This document shows positions 21,889 through 34,053 of a stretch of DNA of 64,000 nt, in pieces. The first letter of the stretch is position 1; each line of letters opens with the position of its first letter. Origin of the DNA: Filosporella fistucella (taxonomy: Eukaryota > Ascomycota > Leotiomycetes > Helotiales); contig JAQJZZ010000008.1 of assembly GCA_030077755.1 (NCBI GenBank), positions 1,302,001 through 1,366,000 on the forward strand. Reading direction: 5' to 3'. The position numbers were made by a program, and so were the translations under genes. The notes under the pieces were generated by a model, which was not told the origin of the DNA, did no database searches, and saw nothing but the letters and a program-made list of their open reading frames with translations.

Positions 21889-23659
21889 ATGCCTCTTATC
21901 AACGGTATGAAGATGGCCTGGTATGTGCATTTCAATTGTGGTTGAAGCTTGGCGCGGCTGAGGTTGCACATGCGATGCGCCCATGGATGGGGCTCGTGGG
22001 AGAATTTCAGACGATATACAAGAGCCTTCAAGACCGCTCTCCGTAATGTTTCACTGTATGTTTATCTGCTAATCTTCCATCTCCAGCGAGCCCTGTATAC
22101 GAGGCCATCGATCAACGAAATGTACACATGCAAACGAGAGACTCATGGTTCCGGTCAGGAAGCCTGGCAGGCCCTTGAGTGCATGCCCTCATCCTCACAA
22201 CCAGGCATGCGGTTGCGGTACTGTGACAGCAGCGATTCCAAGAAAACAGGCATGTCATTGTGGCAGTAATAGTCCTACTCCCGCCGCTGGACAGCAGGTT
22301 CCTCCTCGGACAGCAAATCCCTCCGAAGCGCCATCACCCACCAAATCTTCGTTCAAAATATCGAAACCATCAAGACCCTCTAGTAGGAAACAATCATTTG
22401 ATCCTGTCAATCTGGAGAGGATGGATATGAATCTTGTGAACGTCCAAGCTTTCGAGCAACGACCTCAAAGCATACCGATACAATTCCCCAACGGCTACAC
22501 GATTGCCACTTCGCCAACAATGTATGGATATGCACCACAATATGCTGGCGCTTCGCTTCAATATGGAATCGTACCAATGCAGACCCCACCACATTCGAAC
22601 GGAGTTGGGCCTCCACAACCTAATGGGACGAACGGGTTCAGCAATTCAGGACCGCAGAATGGGTTGGAACATGTAATCGAGAGCCCTTTGGCTACGCCAA
22701 CGATCGACTCGAGGGACTCCGGCAAGTTCATGAACGGGATTTTCGGGCAGCCTGTGACCACCGGCAGTGAAAGCAAGAAGACAAATGGAGGCTCATGTTG
22801 TGCTCCGAAGAAGAATGGTCACAGCCATCACTCAAGCGCCAGTTCCATCTCAGAGCCCCCAGAGCCCAAATCCGGGAGCTGCTGTTCCTCCAAGCCTTCT
22901 AAGCAAGAACCTATGTCCAATGAATCGACTCCACAAATGCCAAACCAAATATTGCCACAAAATGGTATGGCTTTCAACCCTGTGCTATACCCACAATATG
23001 CTTCGCAAAATACAGTATTTATGTATCCAGCAACATATGGATCATTTCAAAACCCTCTACAACCATCTGCCTGGAGACAAAATGTCAGAAACAACAATTA
23101 TTCTCATGTACCACTTCCCCCAGGACCTGTGGCATTTGGGGCACCGGCCATTCCTGATACTTTTAACACAATTCATACTTGTAGCTGTGGTGAAACTTGT
23201 CAGTGTGTTGGCTGTGCAGCTCATCCGTACAATGATGCAACCCAGGATTATGTCAGGTCTGCCTACCAATCGATGTCCATAGAACGACCTGCCAGTGATA
23301 CAAGTGGCAATAGCCACCAACCCAGCAACGGAAATGGTACTGTCCAGATTTCACCACAGCCAGGTGACCAAGTTTCTTCTCCTACCGCTCATACGCCGTC
23401 GAGTACGACGTCCGGGAACGGGGAGGAGCAGAGCTTGTCGGCAGCCGACTTTTTCTTCGTTAATTATCCCTTCACGTCTGAGGGATGTGGAGGCGATACA
23501 CAAAGTTGCCCCTGCGGCGACGACTGCGAATGTCTAGGTTGCACAATTCATCGCCAGCCTATGCCCTGTGCTGGAGATGACGAAGGCTGTCCTTGCGGGG
23601 ATGATTGCCAATGTATCGGCTGCGAAATACACAAAAATGCGCCTGCTTCTGAATTATGA
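21889..23659 (+). CDS. Copper-fist transcription factor, GRISEA/CUF1/MAC1 type
   Basis: Two exons (21889-21920, 22087-23659) encode 534 residues. The short first exon begins MPLINGMKMAC and splices inside the second base of a cysteine codon to CEPCIRGHRSTKCTHANERL, building the copper fist: C11, C14, C23 and H25 bind zinc. KPGRPLS is the minor-groove AT-hook-like element, and the cysteine-rich ACPHPHNQACGCG and QACHCG segments form the copper cluster. The long middle is Ser/Pro/Asn-rich with two CC-containing segments (GSCCAPKK, GSCCSSK). The C-terminus has three copies of C-x-C-x3-C-x-C-x2-C-x2-H, the copper-sensing repeats of MAC1/CUF1-type activators. These factors activate copper and often iron uptake genes when copper is scarce; which class this belongs to is inferred from the C-terminal repeats. 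Intron 1 is 166 nt. Confidence 0.93.
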
Positions 23660-25973
23660 GGTGGTTTCGATTTTGCATGGCTCTGGCGTTATTTTATATA
23701 TGGTTGCATGGTACGGAAAATGGAAACGACGTGTATGATTGAGCTACGCTATCCTGAATGGCTTCATTGGGGATGGATTCCCCGAGTCTTGATACCCTTT
23801 CCTCTCTACTTTCTATTGGCGGTATATCTTTTCAAAAGATAGTGGCGATGGCACAGCAATGAATACCTATAGTCTATTTGCAGCCTCTCAGTCAGCTTTT
23901 TCCTTCCTTCGCTCTCTCCCGGTAAATTTTGGTCTCTCTGATCTTTGTTTGCAATGTAAATATTAACATGACAAGTGTTCATGATATTCTGACAATAGAC
24001 TTTGTCTGTCAGCTTAACCGTGGGAACAGTTCTTTTCCCCTAAGCGACAGGTTTGAGACCAACATAGTGATTGATTTGCAGCAGGCTAGATTAGGAACCG
24101 TGATTACTGTTGGCCATCTCCGGAACAAGGAAATATACCACAGAATGTGGGGATAGGTAAATTTCCCAGCATTCCTTTTTTTATATTTTTTTTAAAAGAT
24201 ATTTGTTACGTGGATTTTGACTAGACGTGTGCTGCATCTGAAAAGCTCCATCTACCTCGTACGGTGGACCACAGGCTGCGGCATCGTCAACAAGTTTATG
24301 TGTGTTTGGCTAAGTGCCCACCAGGCGCCAGATTGTATCTACCGTAAATTTAAACAGGCCTGCCTAGAACACAAAAGAAAATAGCGAGAAGTACCGAGAC
24401 ACATCACGCAGCTCGTTACAATTGGAACACTGTTCCACCTCTCCAGCTCCCTATTCGCCGCCACATTCTGCCAGTCTCACCTTCACCCGGTTACTTGGAC
24501 CAAATGCAGCCTCGCAGCTTCGATGGAGTCGCACCGTGGGAGCATTGTCATATCACTGACAGGAGTCGGGGGAGAGTTGGGCCGCTCACAAAAGGCTGAC
24601 CCGAGATCGAAATGCAACAAAATATATTTTGTTAGATGAATTGAGTATGGAAAGGGTGCTGTGGTGAAAGTGGTGGGGTGAGGTGGGACCCGATGGCTTG
24701 TTGCTGAGGGGCTAGCTTCCGTCGTCTTACTTCGTAGGTAATCTCCCATAATCTATGTATGCTCGTGATACCTAGAATTGTACTGTGTTGGAGCGGAGGA
24801 GAGCAGATCAATAGCTAAGTATTAACGGAACCTGACTTCACGAAGTTCTGATCTAGCTTGAAAAACTAGAGCCGAGTAACACATAGCTTTCAATACTCTT
24901 GCTGAGTGTAAATAGACAAGAGTCAAACACATATGAGCTCAAACAATTTGCCTGGAATAAATACAAAAGCGCCTGTTGTATAGTGGAGGGCCGCTAGTTC
25001 TGTCGAGGACATTGGGGGGATAAATATAATGAATCGTCAATATCAAGTGTGCAAAGCAGCCAGTCATGCTCCGCTGCCTTAGGAGCTTAAGGCGCCTCAC
25101 TCAATAGACTTTTGAGAACATAGGGACTATACTGCTTGAATCATACCTTGTGTGACCTTGAGATTCAAATGTGCTGGAGGAGGGCTGTGTAACTTTTTCG
25201 TCGATATTTCAATTTCATACAATGGTCTGGTTCGCAGGCTAGCGAGGTTACTCAAAGGGAAAGGGGCTATACCAGAGTATACGTTAGGCAAAGAGAGTAG
25301 ACACAAAAGGAAATCCAAGAATACCTATTGCTTGAGCAAGTGAGGGCTATTTAGCGCCAAATATTCATGATTTAGTGCTTGCCTTTACTGTCAAAGCCTG
25401 CATAGCCAAGGCAGGTGAAAGGCCATGCTGGATGCCCAAGAAGACCTGCCACTAGGCAGCATTGGTGGTATTGTTGGATGGAGGTGATCATGAAGAGGCA
25501 TGGCCAGTGGCAGCGCGACTATTAGATATGCTTCAAGGCCATTCCACGGACTGCATTTAGCAGAGAGATGAAAATCTGCTACTGCTGTTGCTAAGAAGGC
25601 AGGTAGGCAGGGGCTGACTACGACGCCTTATATCAACACGGGAAGGTCTCAATGCAGCTGCAGCATCGAGGGGTACACTTTACCTCCCGCTATGCAAAAG
25701 AGGAAATATATTTCTGCCAGATGCCTTGCGAGTATGCCCTCAAGTTCCACGTGAGCACGGAGCTACTCACTCCCTCTATAATTTTGGTTCTTTGTTCTCA
25801 ACAAGGCTGCTCGTCATAAACACCTTCAAACGAGCTCTTTCCAAATTTGACCGTGCACTTGACAGGACCACCTTCCAGTAGAAATACTACAATCTTGTGG
25901 ACATAAGCACGATATCAGACGCAGCATAATCTGCTGCCATTGCAGCTTATGCAAAAGCGCACTTATCTTCAAA
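23660..25973. other. Intergenic, no supported gene
   Basis: This 2.3-kb stretch separates two plus-strand genes. It contains a T-rich tract near 24175-24200, short frames with no domain (23929-24156, 24483-24749, 25127-25343), and a purine/GCAGG-rich stretch at 25390-25620 of unknown nature. A CACGTGA box at 25748-25754 lies about 220 bp before the RGG gene start. Confidence 0.45.
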
Positions 25974-28384
25974 ATGACAGTCAAAGAGTAGGTGCTCCTC
26001 GATCACAAATGCAAAGGTATTTGCTGACATGCTTCATAGCTGGGAGGTCGCCAATGCCCGGCGTATGTTTTCCTGATGTGTTTTCCTGAACATACTAATG
26101 CGGCGCAGAATGGGATACCGACTCGGTCATATCTGAGCAAGTAGAGACCTCTGCAGCCGGCAATACAAGACCACCGTCACCAATTCAGCCTATCATACCA
26201 ACAGCTAACCGATTCCTGGCGCTCGCACAGCAGCTCTCTCCAAATAAAGCTGTTGTGCCTGCATGTGCCGCGCCTGCTCATCTCTCACAGAGTCGGATTC
26301 CACCAAGCTATCGCGGCGGTAAAGGTGGTAGAGGTGGTAGAGGTGGTAGAGGTGGTAGAGGTGGTAGAGGTGGTAGAGGTGGTAGAGGTGGTAGAGGTGG
26401 TAGAGGTGGTAGAGGTGGTAGAGGTGGTAGAGGTGGTAGAGGCGGCAGGGGAGCAATCAATATGGCACAGCCATCTGCGCGTTCTGCAGATGCCAGCCCA
26501 TCCAGAGATATCTCAACTGGACTTGCTCGTATGTTTCTCAGCTACAACAAAGCAAACGAACTGATAGCTGACACTGAAGCAGAGGGTAATAATACAGGTT
26601 CACCCGCTCGCCGGGACGAAGTTGATAGAACCAATAGCCAGCAAAGAAATGGACGAACCCCGGCCTATGGAGGTGCTCCTCGGCTTCCCTTGTCAAAGAC
26701 AATGTGGGACACTCAGACCAGCCACCTGATCACTACGCGACGTGCTGCTGATCAAGAGGAGAAGAAAGGGATTTCCGAGGAGTCGAACAGATACCTGAAT
26801 GCGCCTGGCTCTGATGAAGAGCTTGCGGCAATTGCTTACTACCTGTGGCCAAGTCAAGATGAGAGTGAGAATGCTACTGGGCTGCTGGGTTGGAGACTCA
26901 ACAAGCTCGATGCAGTCAGAAGAGACCACAAAGTATTCATCGAGTTCGAGCCGGCCACGAATAGCCTCAAGATAAGCTGTGATGTGGTGACGGATGCCGA
27001 GGCTCGCATGGCAGCCGCTCTCAAAGGTGTTCGAGATGCAGTAGCTGATGCTCGCTCTCAATATTTATCGGCACTCCAACAATTTATCTTGATTCCCCCG
27101 ACGGCAGCTGGTATGAAGACTCTTATACGTCCAATGTACATCACCCAAGCACCTAAGAGAGCCGAAGTGATCAGACTAGTTGGTGAGCCCTTACGCGAAG
27201 AATTGAAAGAAGAGTGGAAAACATATCGGGGCGAGTACATAAAGAAGAACCACAAGAAGTTTGAGCAGTCATTGAAGAAGCAGCTCATGGATCTCGCTCC
27301 TATTAAGGGATGGATGAGGATGAGGGTCCATTTTGGAAATGTCTTCCTGACACAGTTTAGCAACCGTTTTACCACTGGACTTGGTTTCCGCGAATTTTCC
27401 ACGATGATGGAGTCATTGCGAATTGCAGGTGAAATTAGCAAAGAGCAAGTTTCAAAGGCTGCCCTAATTGTGGAAAGTATAAAGCTAACAGTGAGTAGAT
27501 CTGAGCAGCCCGAAGCTGCGTTGAGACTTCGACAACAAATCGCAGATTGGCCCGAACGATATGGACCGAATGATCCTCTGGTCCAGTCTTTAGCTGATGT
27601 CAGATTCAAAGATACCGTCTTCGTTTATCTAACTACTACTATCGGACAGCGTTTGAGATTGGAGGCAGAACTAGATCGATTGGCCCATGGCACGGAAGAC
27701 GATAGCCGCCAAATTGGAACTATGCGACTTGTCCATGATGATAAAACCAACAAGCGGGTACAGATTATGACCATCGACGTTGAAAAGTAAGGAGCAAGGA
27801 GTCTTAACGTACTTTCAGGAACTACAACTGACTACGCTAGGGGAATTGACTGGGCTCTTGAAGTCATCACCGACAACAGTATCGACAACCCACCCGACGG
27901 ACTCATCGACATTATCGCATCATCAGTCACTCCCAAATCTGCCATTCGTAAAGACCGCCTTGGTTTATCATATCCAGACGTGAAATTGGCATCCACATAT
28001 GGCTCGGAGATCCGCGTCACCAGGGTCATGGTCCGCAGCGCCGTACAATACGCCGAAAAACAGTCTGAGTATATTACTGAGATTGCTATTAACCGGACAT
28101 GGGAGAACTCGGATACAACTAAGGAGCCACACTTGGCTTCTGATTTGTCCTTATTTCACCCAAACTGGGATTCGAACATGGAATCTCTCGTGAATACCAC
28201 AAAAACTCGATATTGGGCTCCAGACTTGAGCAACTTCTTTCCTAAGCTTGAGGGCAAGACCGGGCTGCAAGTTCTCTTGGCTGAAGTCGAGACCATCCAA
28301 GGATTCGTTTCAGAGCTGGCCAGAGAGGATGCGCTGTCGGTCGACAACAGTCATAAGATTCTTGGTAAAAGGAGCACGCCCTAA
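25974..28384 (+). CDS. RGG-repeat protein with uncharacterised conserved C-terminal region
   Basis: Four exons (25974-25987, 26040-26062, 26109-27786, 27841-28384) encode 752 residues; the total is divisible by three. The first two exons are tiny (14 and 23 nt). Intron 2 has a perfect TACTAAT branch. Residues 85-123 are 13 uninterrupted GGR repeats followed by one more variant copy, an RGG tract of the kind that binds RNA and is arginine-methylated. A disordered Ser/Asn segment follows, then a long folded alpha/beta region from about residue 190 to 740, containing paired KH-like stretches (IEFEPATNSLKISCDVVTD) I cannot assign. It may belong to a fungal domain-of-unknown-function family; I am unsure of its name. 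A role in RNA binding is inference from the RGG tract. Confidence 0.82.
26324..26449 (+). repeat. 9-bp minisatellite (GGTGGTAGA)13 coding for GGR
   Basis: Thirteen perfect copies of GGTGGTAGA run from 26324 to 26440 with no base difference, then one variant copy GGCGGCAGG at 26441-26449. It lies inside the RGG gene and stays in frame. Both the other plus frame (VEV repeats) and the minus strand (YHL repeats) are also open through it. Confidence 0.98.
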
Positions 28385-28693
28385 TTCAAGAGCAATGCTA
28401 ACTATCCTAATGATTGATTTGACTACCTTCTACACCATCTCGTAAAGCGGGATGTTCTCGGGCATTTAAAGCACTGCTTTGAATTTGACCCAAGGTGTGA
28501 GGCAATCTATCAGTACTATGGGTATCATTTCTCTTGGTTCAGAAGGTTTCCCTTCCATATCGGGTGTCGCTTCCTTGTTCCCTTCAACACTGTCAGAATT
28601 GGGAATATTACTGGTACTTCCACGCTGTCTGTATCATTTTCCATCCATCATGGCCATACGGCAATTGTGTTAAGCTTAGATGTTTCCAAGTCT
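28385..28693. other. Convergent intergenic spacer
   Basis: This 309-bp spacer lies between the 3' ends of the RGG gene and prefoldin 5. It holds their 3' untranslated regions; nothing else is visible. Confidence 0.6.
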
Positions 28694-29378
28694 TCAAGCA
28701 GGAGTTGCAGAAGTCCCAGCAGTGCTACCAGCACTGAGTACCTTTTGGCGGAGGACTAGAAAAAGGCAGAAAATTAGCATGATTCACGTAGATCCGCAAA
28801 TGATCCGTACCATCTTCCACAACGTTCAGGTTTTGTGATTTACCCTTGACTATACTCTCCAACGCCTTCAGATTCTCTCCAAGCTCCGCTACTTTGGCCT
28901 CGTAAAACTTCGTGGCATCTTTCGTACTCTAATGCCTCCATCAGCATATGCCCGATATTGACTTGCCGAGATCATTACCTTCTCCACGTAGAAGCCAGTT
29001 CCGACATCCACAATTACATTATCGGGATCTGCCAGTGTCCCAGGGACATAGAGTGACGTGGTGAGAGGAACCAAGATTGGCTTGCCTACGCAAAATTCAA
29101 TAAGCTTATTGCGATTGATTTGGCTGGATATGGGGACATACCCTCAATTTTAGGCGTTACACCAGCAACGATTGAGCGCAGACATTCTCTGAACTTTGCC
29201 TGTGCGGCACGAAGCTGGGAGTGGGAGTTTGTGAGGTGTTCTAATTCGTCGTCGAGCTGTTTCTTCACTTGCGACAGTTGCTGAGTGGAAAGGGACCCCA
29301 GGTCAACTATAAATTTCGTTAGCTAGACAGGCAGAAAAAGGACAATTACTTACTTTGTTGAGCTTTTTGAGAAGACAT
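28694..29378 (-). CDS. GIM5: Prefoldin subunit 5 (alpha-class)
   Basis: Five exons on the minus strand (29378-29354, 29306-29142, 29085-28979, 28928-28811, 28755-28694) encode 158 residues; the introns are 47-56 nt. The protein begins MSSQKAQQIDLGSLSTQQL. Two long coiled-coil helices (KKQLDDELEHLTNSHSQLRAA near the start, KFYEAKVAELGENLKALESIV near the end) flank a beta-hairpin region (ILVPLTTSLYVPGTL, DNVIVDVGTGFYVEK), which is the alpha-prefoldin layout. The last intron restores the family's VVEDVLRQKVLS end; reading through it would give an unrelated tail. Prefoldin captures unfolded actin and tubulin and passes them to the TRiC chaperonin in the cytosol. It shares a 630-bp divergent promoter with ORC1, and a GTCACGTGG box lies about 80 bp upstream. 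Confidence 0.94.
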
Positions 29379-29455
29379 GATAAAGCTGTGAGTGTTGAAC
29401 TTGATGTTAGGTCAGTGCCAGGTTGGAGCTTTAAAGTTGACTAAGACATATAGGG

Positions 29456-29462
29456 TCACGTG
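29456..29462. promoter_or_regulatory. TCACGTG E-box upstream of GIM5
   Basis: TCACGTG at 29456-29462, about 80 bp before the GIM5 start codon. Confidence 0.45.
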
Positions 29463-29889
29463 GAGTGCTAACTCATTCAAGGTACTCCAAAAGGGACTCT
29501 TGGTAGGTTTAAGTTTTGTTGCATAAATTTAGCTTTTAATCTACAGACTTTTTTGTCTGACGGCAGGATATCGCTATGAGGATGAGCAAAAAGAGTGAGC
29601 TGGATGATGGTTTTACCAACCATCGGATGCCCAGAAATCATAAACTGAGAGTTTGTCGGTAAATAATTATACAAAAAAGTTCAGTACTCGCACAACGATA
29701 AGTCAAACACTCGGATATTATTTTCCTTGCTATAGTATGAGAATATATATATGAATTCAGTTTAGTATAGAGAATTTCTATCAATTTCATCCCTCCTGAC
29801 ACGGAAGTTTTCCCAAAACTGAACTCGTTGTCCTATCACATGCAGTAAAGGCATGTTATCCCCCAGTCTTGGCTTACGAGAGCCCTGTG

Positions 29890-29911
29890 TCGCGAAAATT
29901 CGCGAGCGCGT
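29890..29911. promoter_or_regulatory. Candidate MBF/SBF-type G1/S element upstream of ORC1
   Basis: TCGCGAA (29890-29896), two A residues, then TTCGCGA (29899-29905) form an inverted repeat. It contains CGCGAAA, matching the SBF consensus CRCGAAA, and is followed directly by GCGCGT (29906-29911), close to the MBF core ACGCGT. It lies about 105 bp before the ORC1 start. Confidence 0.5.
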
Positions 29912-30012
29912 CTCCCAAACACTTTAAGCTAATGCAAGCACTTTAGCAACAAGACCGAGTAATTGCAACACCAGGGACACTTGAGAGACAGATTCGACAG
30001 CAAATTTTTATT

Positions 30013-32426
30013 ATGCCCCCAAAGAAAAGCAATCCCACTCCAAGAGAGAAGCGGGATAAAAGGGCATCGCAAGCTATAAAAGTCCTGTCGGGAGCCAATC
30101 TCAGGGGCAACGATGTGGACTCGGACGAAGAACCGGTTACCTGGGAATGGATCTATAAAGATGAAAACGCAGGGACATCGACAACAGCGAAGAGGCGTCG
30201 TGAGAGTTCCTCCAAGTCTTCGACGATTGTGGGAGCGAGGCGGGGAAAGTTAGAATGTCGAGTTGGGGACACACTCAGGCTGCAGGCGGACGAGGGAAGA
30301 AATGTGGTGTGGGTTGGAATGATCACCTCCTTTCTCGAGAATGATCTGGGACAAATGTCTGCCAACTTTTTATGTACGAGATCTGGTTGATGCTGTTGAG
30401 CCTATCTAATTATCGACAGGGTTCGTGGACAATAAAGGATTGTACACCAAAACGAGGAAAAGACCCGACACTTTCCCGGTGTGTATATCTATGCTTCTGA
30501 ACATACAAATGCTAATTATCCAGAATGAATTGTTCCTCACCACCGATATAGACGAAAATCCCCTGGAATCTATTATTGGTCCGGCGACAGTCTTATCGCA
30601 GCAGGCTTTTGAGCAACGTTATCCAACAGGGAAAATCCCATTGAGATCAAAAGACCATGGGATGGTCTTCATCTGCCGGCATGGATGCAACCAGAGAAAC
30701 GGCTCGTACACAGAAGAGTTCGTATGGGAAGATATCGAGCATAAAAATGAGGACGATATACAAAATTTGATAGAACTGGTGGAAATTGGGACTGGGGCGA
30801 ACAGGAAAAGGAAACTTCAGCGAAAGACTCGAGGGGATGATGATTTTAAAGGAGGAAATATTGACGACGACGAACTCGAAACGCCGAGAAAAAAGCAGAA
30901 GTATTCCAATATTTCCACTCCCCGAAAACCACGAACCCCATCCAAATTGCTTACACCAAGCCATAAAAGGTTTGTGGTTCTTTGGAAGTCTTGAGCCGTA
31001 CGTACTAACATAAGAATAGAATTGTGGTCAAGAAACCCCTTGAATTTACTCCTCTAGGAACACGCTTTCTGGACCAAGATAATGTGGAATCATCGCCTTT
31101 CCAGACAGCACGTTCTAGGCTCCATGTCTCGTCCGTGCCAACAAGTCTTCCTTGCCGGGAGGATGAATTTGCATCTGTCTACTCACATCTTGAAGCAGCG
31201 ATTATCGAGGGTACGGGTGCCTGCATTTATATTTCTGGGACACCAGGAACGGGCAAGACAGCGACCGTGAGAGAAGTTGTTGCTCAGCTCAATGCTTCGG
31301 TCATGGCAGATGAGCTTGACGATTTCATCTTTGTTGAGATCAACGGAATGAAAGTGACTGACCCACACCAATCTTATTCTCTGCTCTGGGAGGCTCTGAA
31401 AGGAGACCGTGTTAGTCCGACACATGCCTTGGATCTGTTGGAGAGAGAGTTTAACCACCCAAATCCTAGAAGAGTTCCATGTGTTGTACTAATGGATGAG
31501 TTGGATCAGCTTGTTACGAAAAACCAAAGTGTTATGTATAACTTCTTCAACTGGCCAGGTCTCAGACATAGCCGGCTCATTGTGCTTGCCGTTGCAAATA
31601 CTATGGATTTACCAGAGCGAACATTGAGCAACAAGATCAGTAGTAGATTGGGTATGTCAATCTTCAAATTTGATCTACAGGAGATCGATTGACTATTTCA
31701 GGCCTTACTAGAATTACTTTCCCAGGTTATACCCATGAGCAGCTCATGAAAATCATTCAATCTCGTCTTGAAGGTGTACCTGGCGACATTGTTGAATCCG
31801 ATGCTGTGCAATTTGCAAGTCGGAAAGTTGCAGCAGTGAGTGGAGATGCACGAAGAGCACTCGACATTTGCAGGCGAGCTGTCGAACTTGCAGAATCAGA
31901 TGTCTTAGGGCAATCTGCTCCTAATACTCCAAGCAAGAGTGGACGAGGAGACAAGATCTCTAAATCGCTTGGTAAAGTTACAATAGCTACAATCAAGAGA
32001 GCTATTAATGAAGCAACAACAAGTCCCCTCCAACAATATCTTCGAGGTTTGCCGCTGAGCTCGAAAATCCTGCTGGCCGCGTTATTAGCAAAAACACGAA
32101 GGTCAGGCATTGCGGAGAGCATCTTGGGAGAAGTACTGGATGAAGCGAAGAGAATGGCAAAGATGGACACCGGAAACAAAGTTATCAATTTTCTCCTGAA
32201 TACGGCCGCCATGAAGATCACGGCCCAGAATTCATTCAAGCAGCCACAGAAGATTCCAAGAGTGATTGCCATGGGCTCATCAGCCATTGACCTTATGGAG
32301 GCTGGCATCATTGGATTGGAAGCAAGAAAAGCTGATAGGACTGGTAAAATCAGATTGAGCATTGGGGAAGAAGATGTCAAGCAAGCCTTCAAGGATGACC
32401 CAGAGGTCAAAAATCTTGGATTCTAA
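30013..32426 (+). CDS. ORC1: Origin recognition complex subunit 1
   Basis: Five exons (30013-30373, 30420-30478, 30524-30969, 31020-31651, 31702-32426) encode 740 residues. An N-terminal BAH domain (roughly residues 40-230) includes WEWIYK, VGMITSFLE and EEFVWEDIEHK; a basic disordered linker with TPRKP/TPSK motifs follows. The AAA+ ATPase has Walker A GTPGTGKT at residues 362-369, Walker B VVLMDELDQL, and sensor sequences VLAVANTMDLPE and SRLG. GDARRALDICRRA is the Orc1/Cdc6 sensor-2 region, and a winged-helix C-terminus follows. ORC1 binds replication origins with the other ORC subunits and loads MCM helicases through CDC6. All introns are 45-50 nt. A candidate G1/S element sits in its promoter. 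It converges with PRP46 120 bp away. Confidence 0.96.
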
Positions 32427-32546
32427 GATAGTAATCTCAGATATATCATATCATACAGCCCTTATCTTGAAAGGCCCTTTTCCTCGGAACGCCGTTCGCC
32501 TTGCCATGCATAAAATTAACTATCATTCGCATTGGTGATATACACT

Positions 32547-34053
32547 TTAAAACTTTTGTCGGCCCAAGGTCGGCTTCCACTCGAGAGGATGAGTTCCAGG
32601 AGTTGCTGTTTCGTCTTGTTTCCATACTTTGACTGAGAAATTGTTAGCTTACTGACCTTGGAGACATCGGATGGAAGTAATTACTGGTCTTATCTGCCTC
32701 CCCACAGATCAATCTAAGCCCTGTGCGGTCGTATGTTGAACTCATAATCCCTACTTCCGCATCAAGTGAACCTGGTTGGGCAGTCGTGTCTAAAGCCTGA
32801 TATCTATGACCGGATTTCCAATCCCAAAAGCTCATTGATCCATTATCTCCTCCTGAGAACAAAACATTGTCTTCGTTAACGGACAAAGTGTTGATGATCG
32901 AGTTTTGTCCTTCAAAGTTTTGCATGAATGCTCCTTCCGGACATTTCCATTGTTTGATACTTCCAGTGCTTCCACTGGCGAATGTGAATTCCTTTGGATG
33001 TATTGCCAATGCCCGAACGCCCTTCTTGTGATGGGTCAAAACACCCATGGTTTTACCTGCAGCAAGATCCCATAATCGGACTGTGGAATCAAGAGATGAT
33101 GTAATGACTTGGGGATCGGCTTCCTGGCACTTCACATCAGAGACTGTGCCTCTATGGCCAGACAGAACGTGGATGTTGCTCCTCGTGCGCATATCCCAGA
33201 CTCTTGCCACTCCATCTCGGCCGCCAGTTACAAGTACATCGAGAGTTGGGTGAAGCGCAAGAGTATACACGCCGCTCAAATGACCATGGTAATGTCTGAT
33301 AACCTTGTTTGTCTCCAAATCCCAGCACTTCACCATCTTATCCTCGCCACAAGAGAACAAATATGGATGTCGCGGAGATACAGCCAGGCCCCTGACGGTC
33401 GAGATGTGCCCAGTGAGAGTGAGTCGCAAATTGCCAGTAGCAAGATCCCAAATCTTGATTGTCCTGTCACCAGCTCCACTTGCAAACCACTTGTTTTCTG
33501 GCTCAACCGCTAAACTCCTCACCCATCCAAGATGGCCAGATATAACGCGCATGAGCTTCCAAGGCGCATGCCATTCCGGCTTGAGCTGCACAACTGTCTG
33601 CTTCCGGACCAAACTAGAGGAAGGGAGGTTCTTCTGCGCCGTGGGCCCATTGGCATTGGGTGGCTTTCCATCTGATGGAAATCGGCCCCTCACTGTCAAT
33701 GCAGTTGCCGAATTCCCTGTAGGTTCACTTCTCGAGGCGACACCCTCAATGAGTTTCGTCGTGCGCGCATCAGCCTCTGTTGGTTCTGTTGAAGTTTTGG
33801 CCTTTTTGCGAGGATTCGTCGCGTTTGCAACTTTTGCTGCTAAAGCTGGAGGAAGCTCACGAACATGATCGTATTCTGCGTGTATTCTGGCGGCGATTCC
33901 AAGCTGGTCTGCGTTTTCTGTAAAAGCTGTATCGTCGTGTAAGTTGCCTTCTGCGAATAGTGCCCGCGAACGTTTCGCGTTTTCTTGTATGAGAGATTGG
34001 AGGCGCTGGACCAGCTCTTCGTTGCTTGGGATGTTTTCTGCGAGAGCGGCCAT
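32547..34053 (-). CDS. PRP46: Pre-mRNA-splicing factor PRP46 (PLRG1/PRL1), WD40
   Basis: Two minus-strand exons (34053-32685, 32632-32547) encode 484 residues. The N-terminal 150 residues are helical and low-complexity. Seven WD40 repeats then begin at [16 protein letters not shown] and continue through [45 protein letters not shown] and FWDWKSG. The last exon supplies IKVWKQDE and the conserved end [10 protein letters not shown], so the 52-nt intron near the 3' end is firmly supported. PRP46 is a core subunit of the Prp19/NineTeen-associated complex and stays with the spliceosome through catalysis. A TCACGTG box lies about 120 bp upstream, in the promoter shared with NAS6. Confidence 0.96.

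Larger units (their letters stand above)
29379..30012. other. Bidirectional promoter GIM5/ORC1
   Basis: The two genes diverge. On the GIM5 side is a TCACGTG box (29456-29462). On the ORC1 side is a CG-rich palindromic element (29890-29911). No gene lies between. Confidence 0.6.

Noticed and set aside
26205..26456. Minus-strand open frame encoding repeated Tyr-His-Leu
   Set aside because: It is the antisense shadow of the GGTGGTAGA minisatellite. The plus strand has the spliced, conserved-looking gene.
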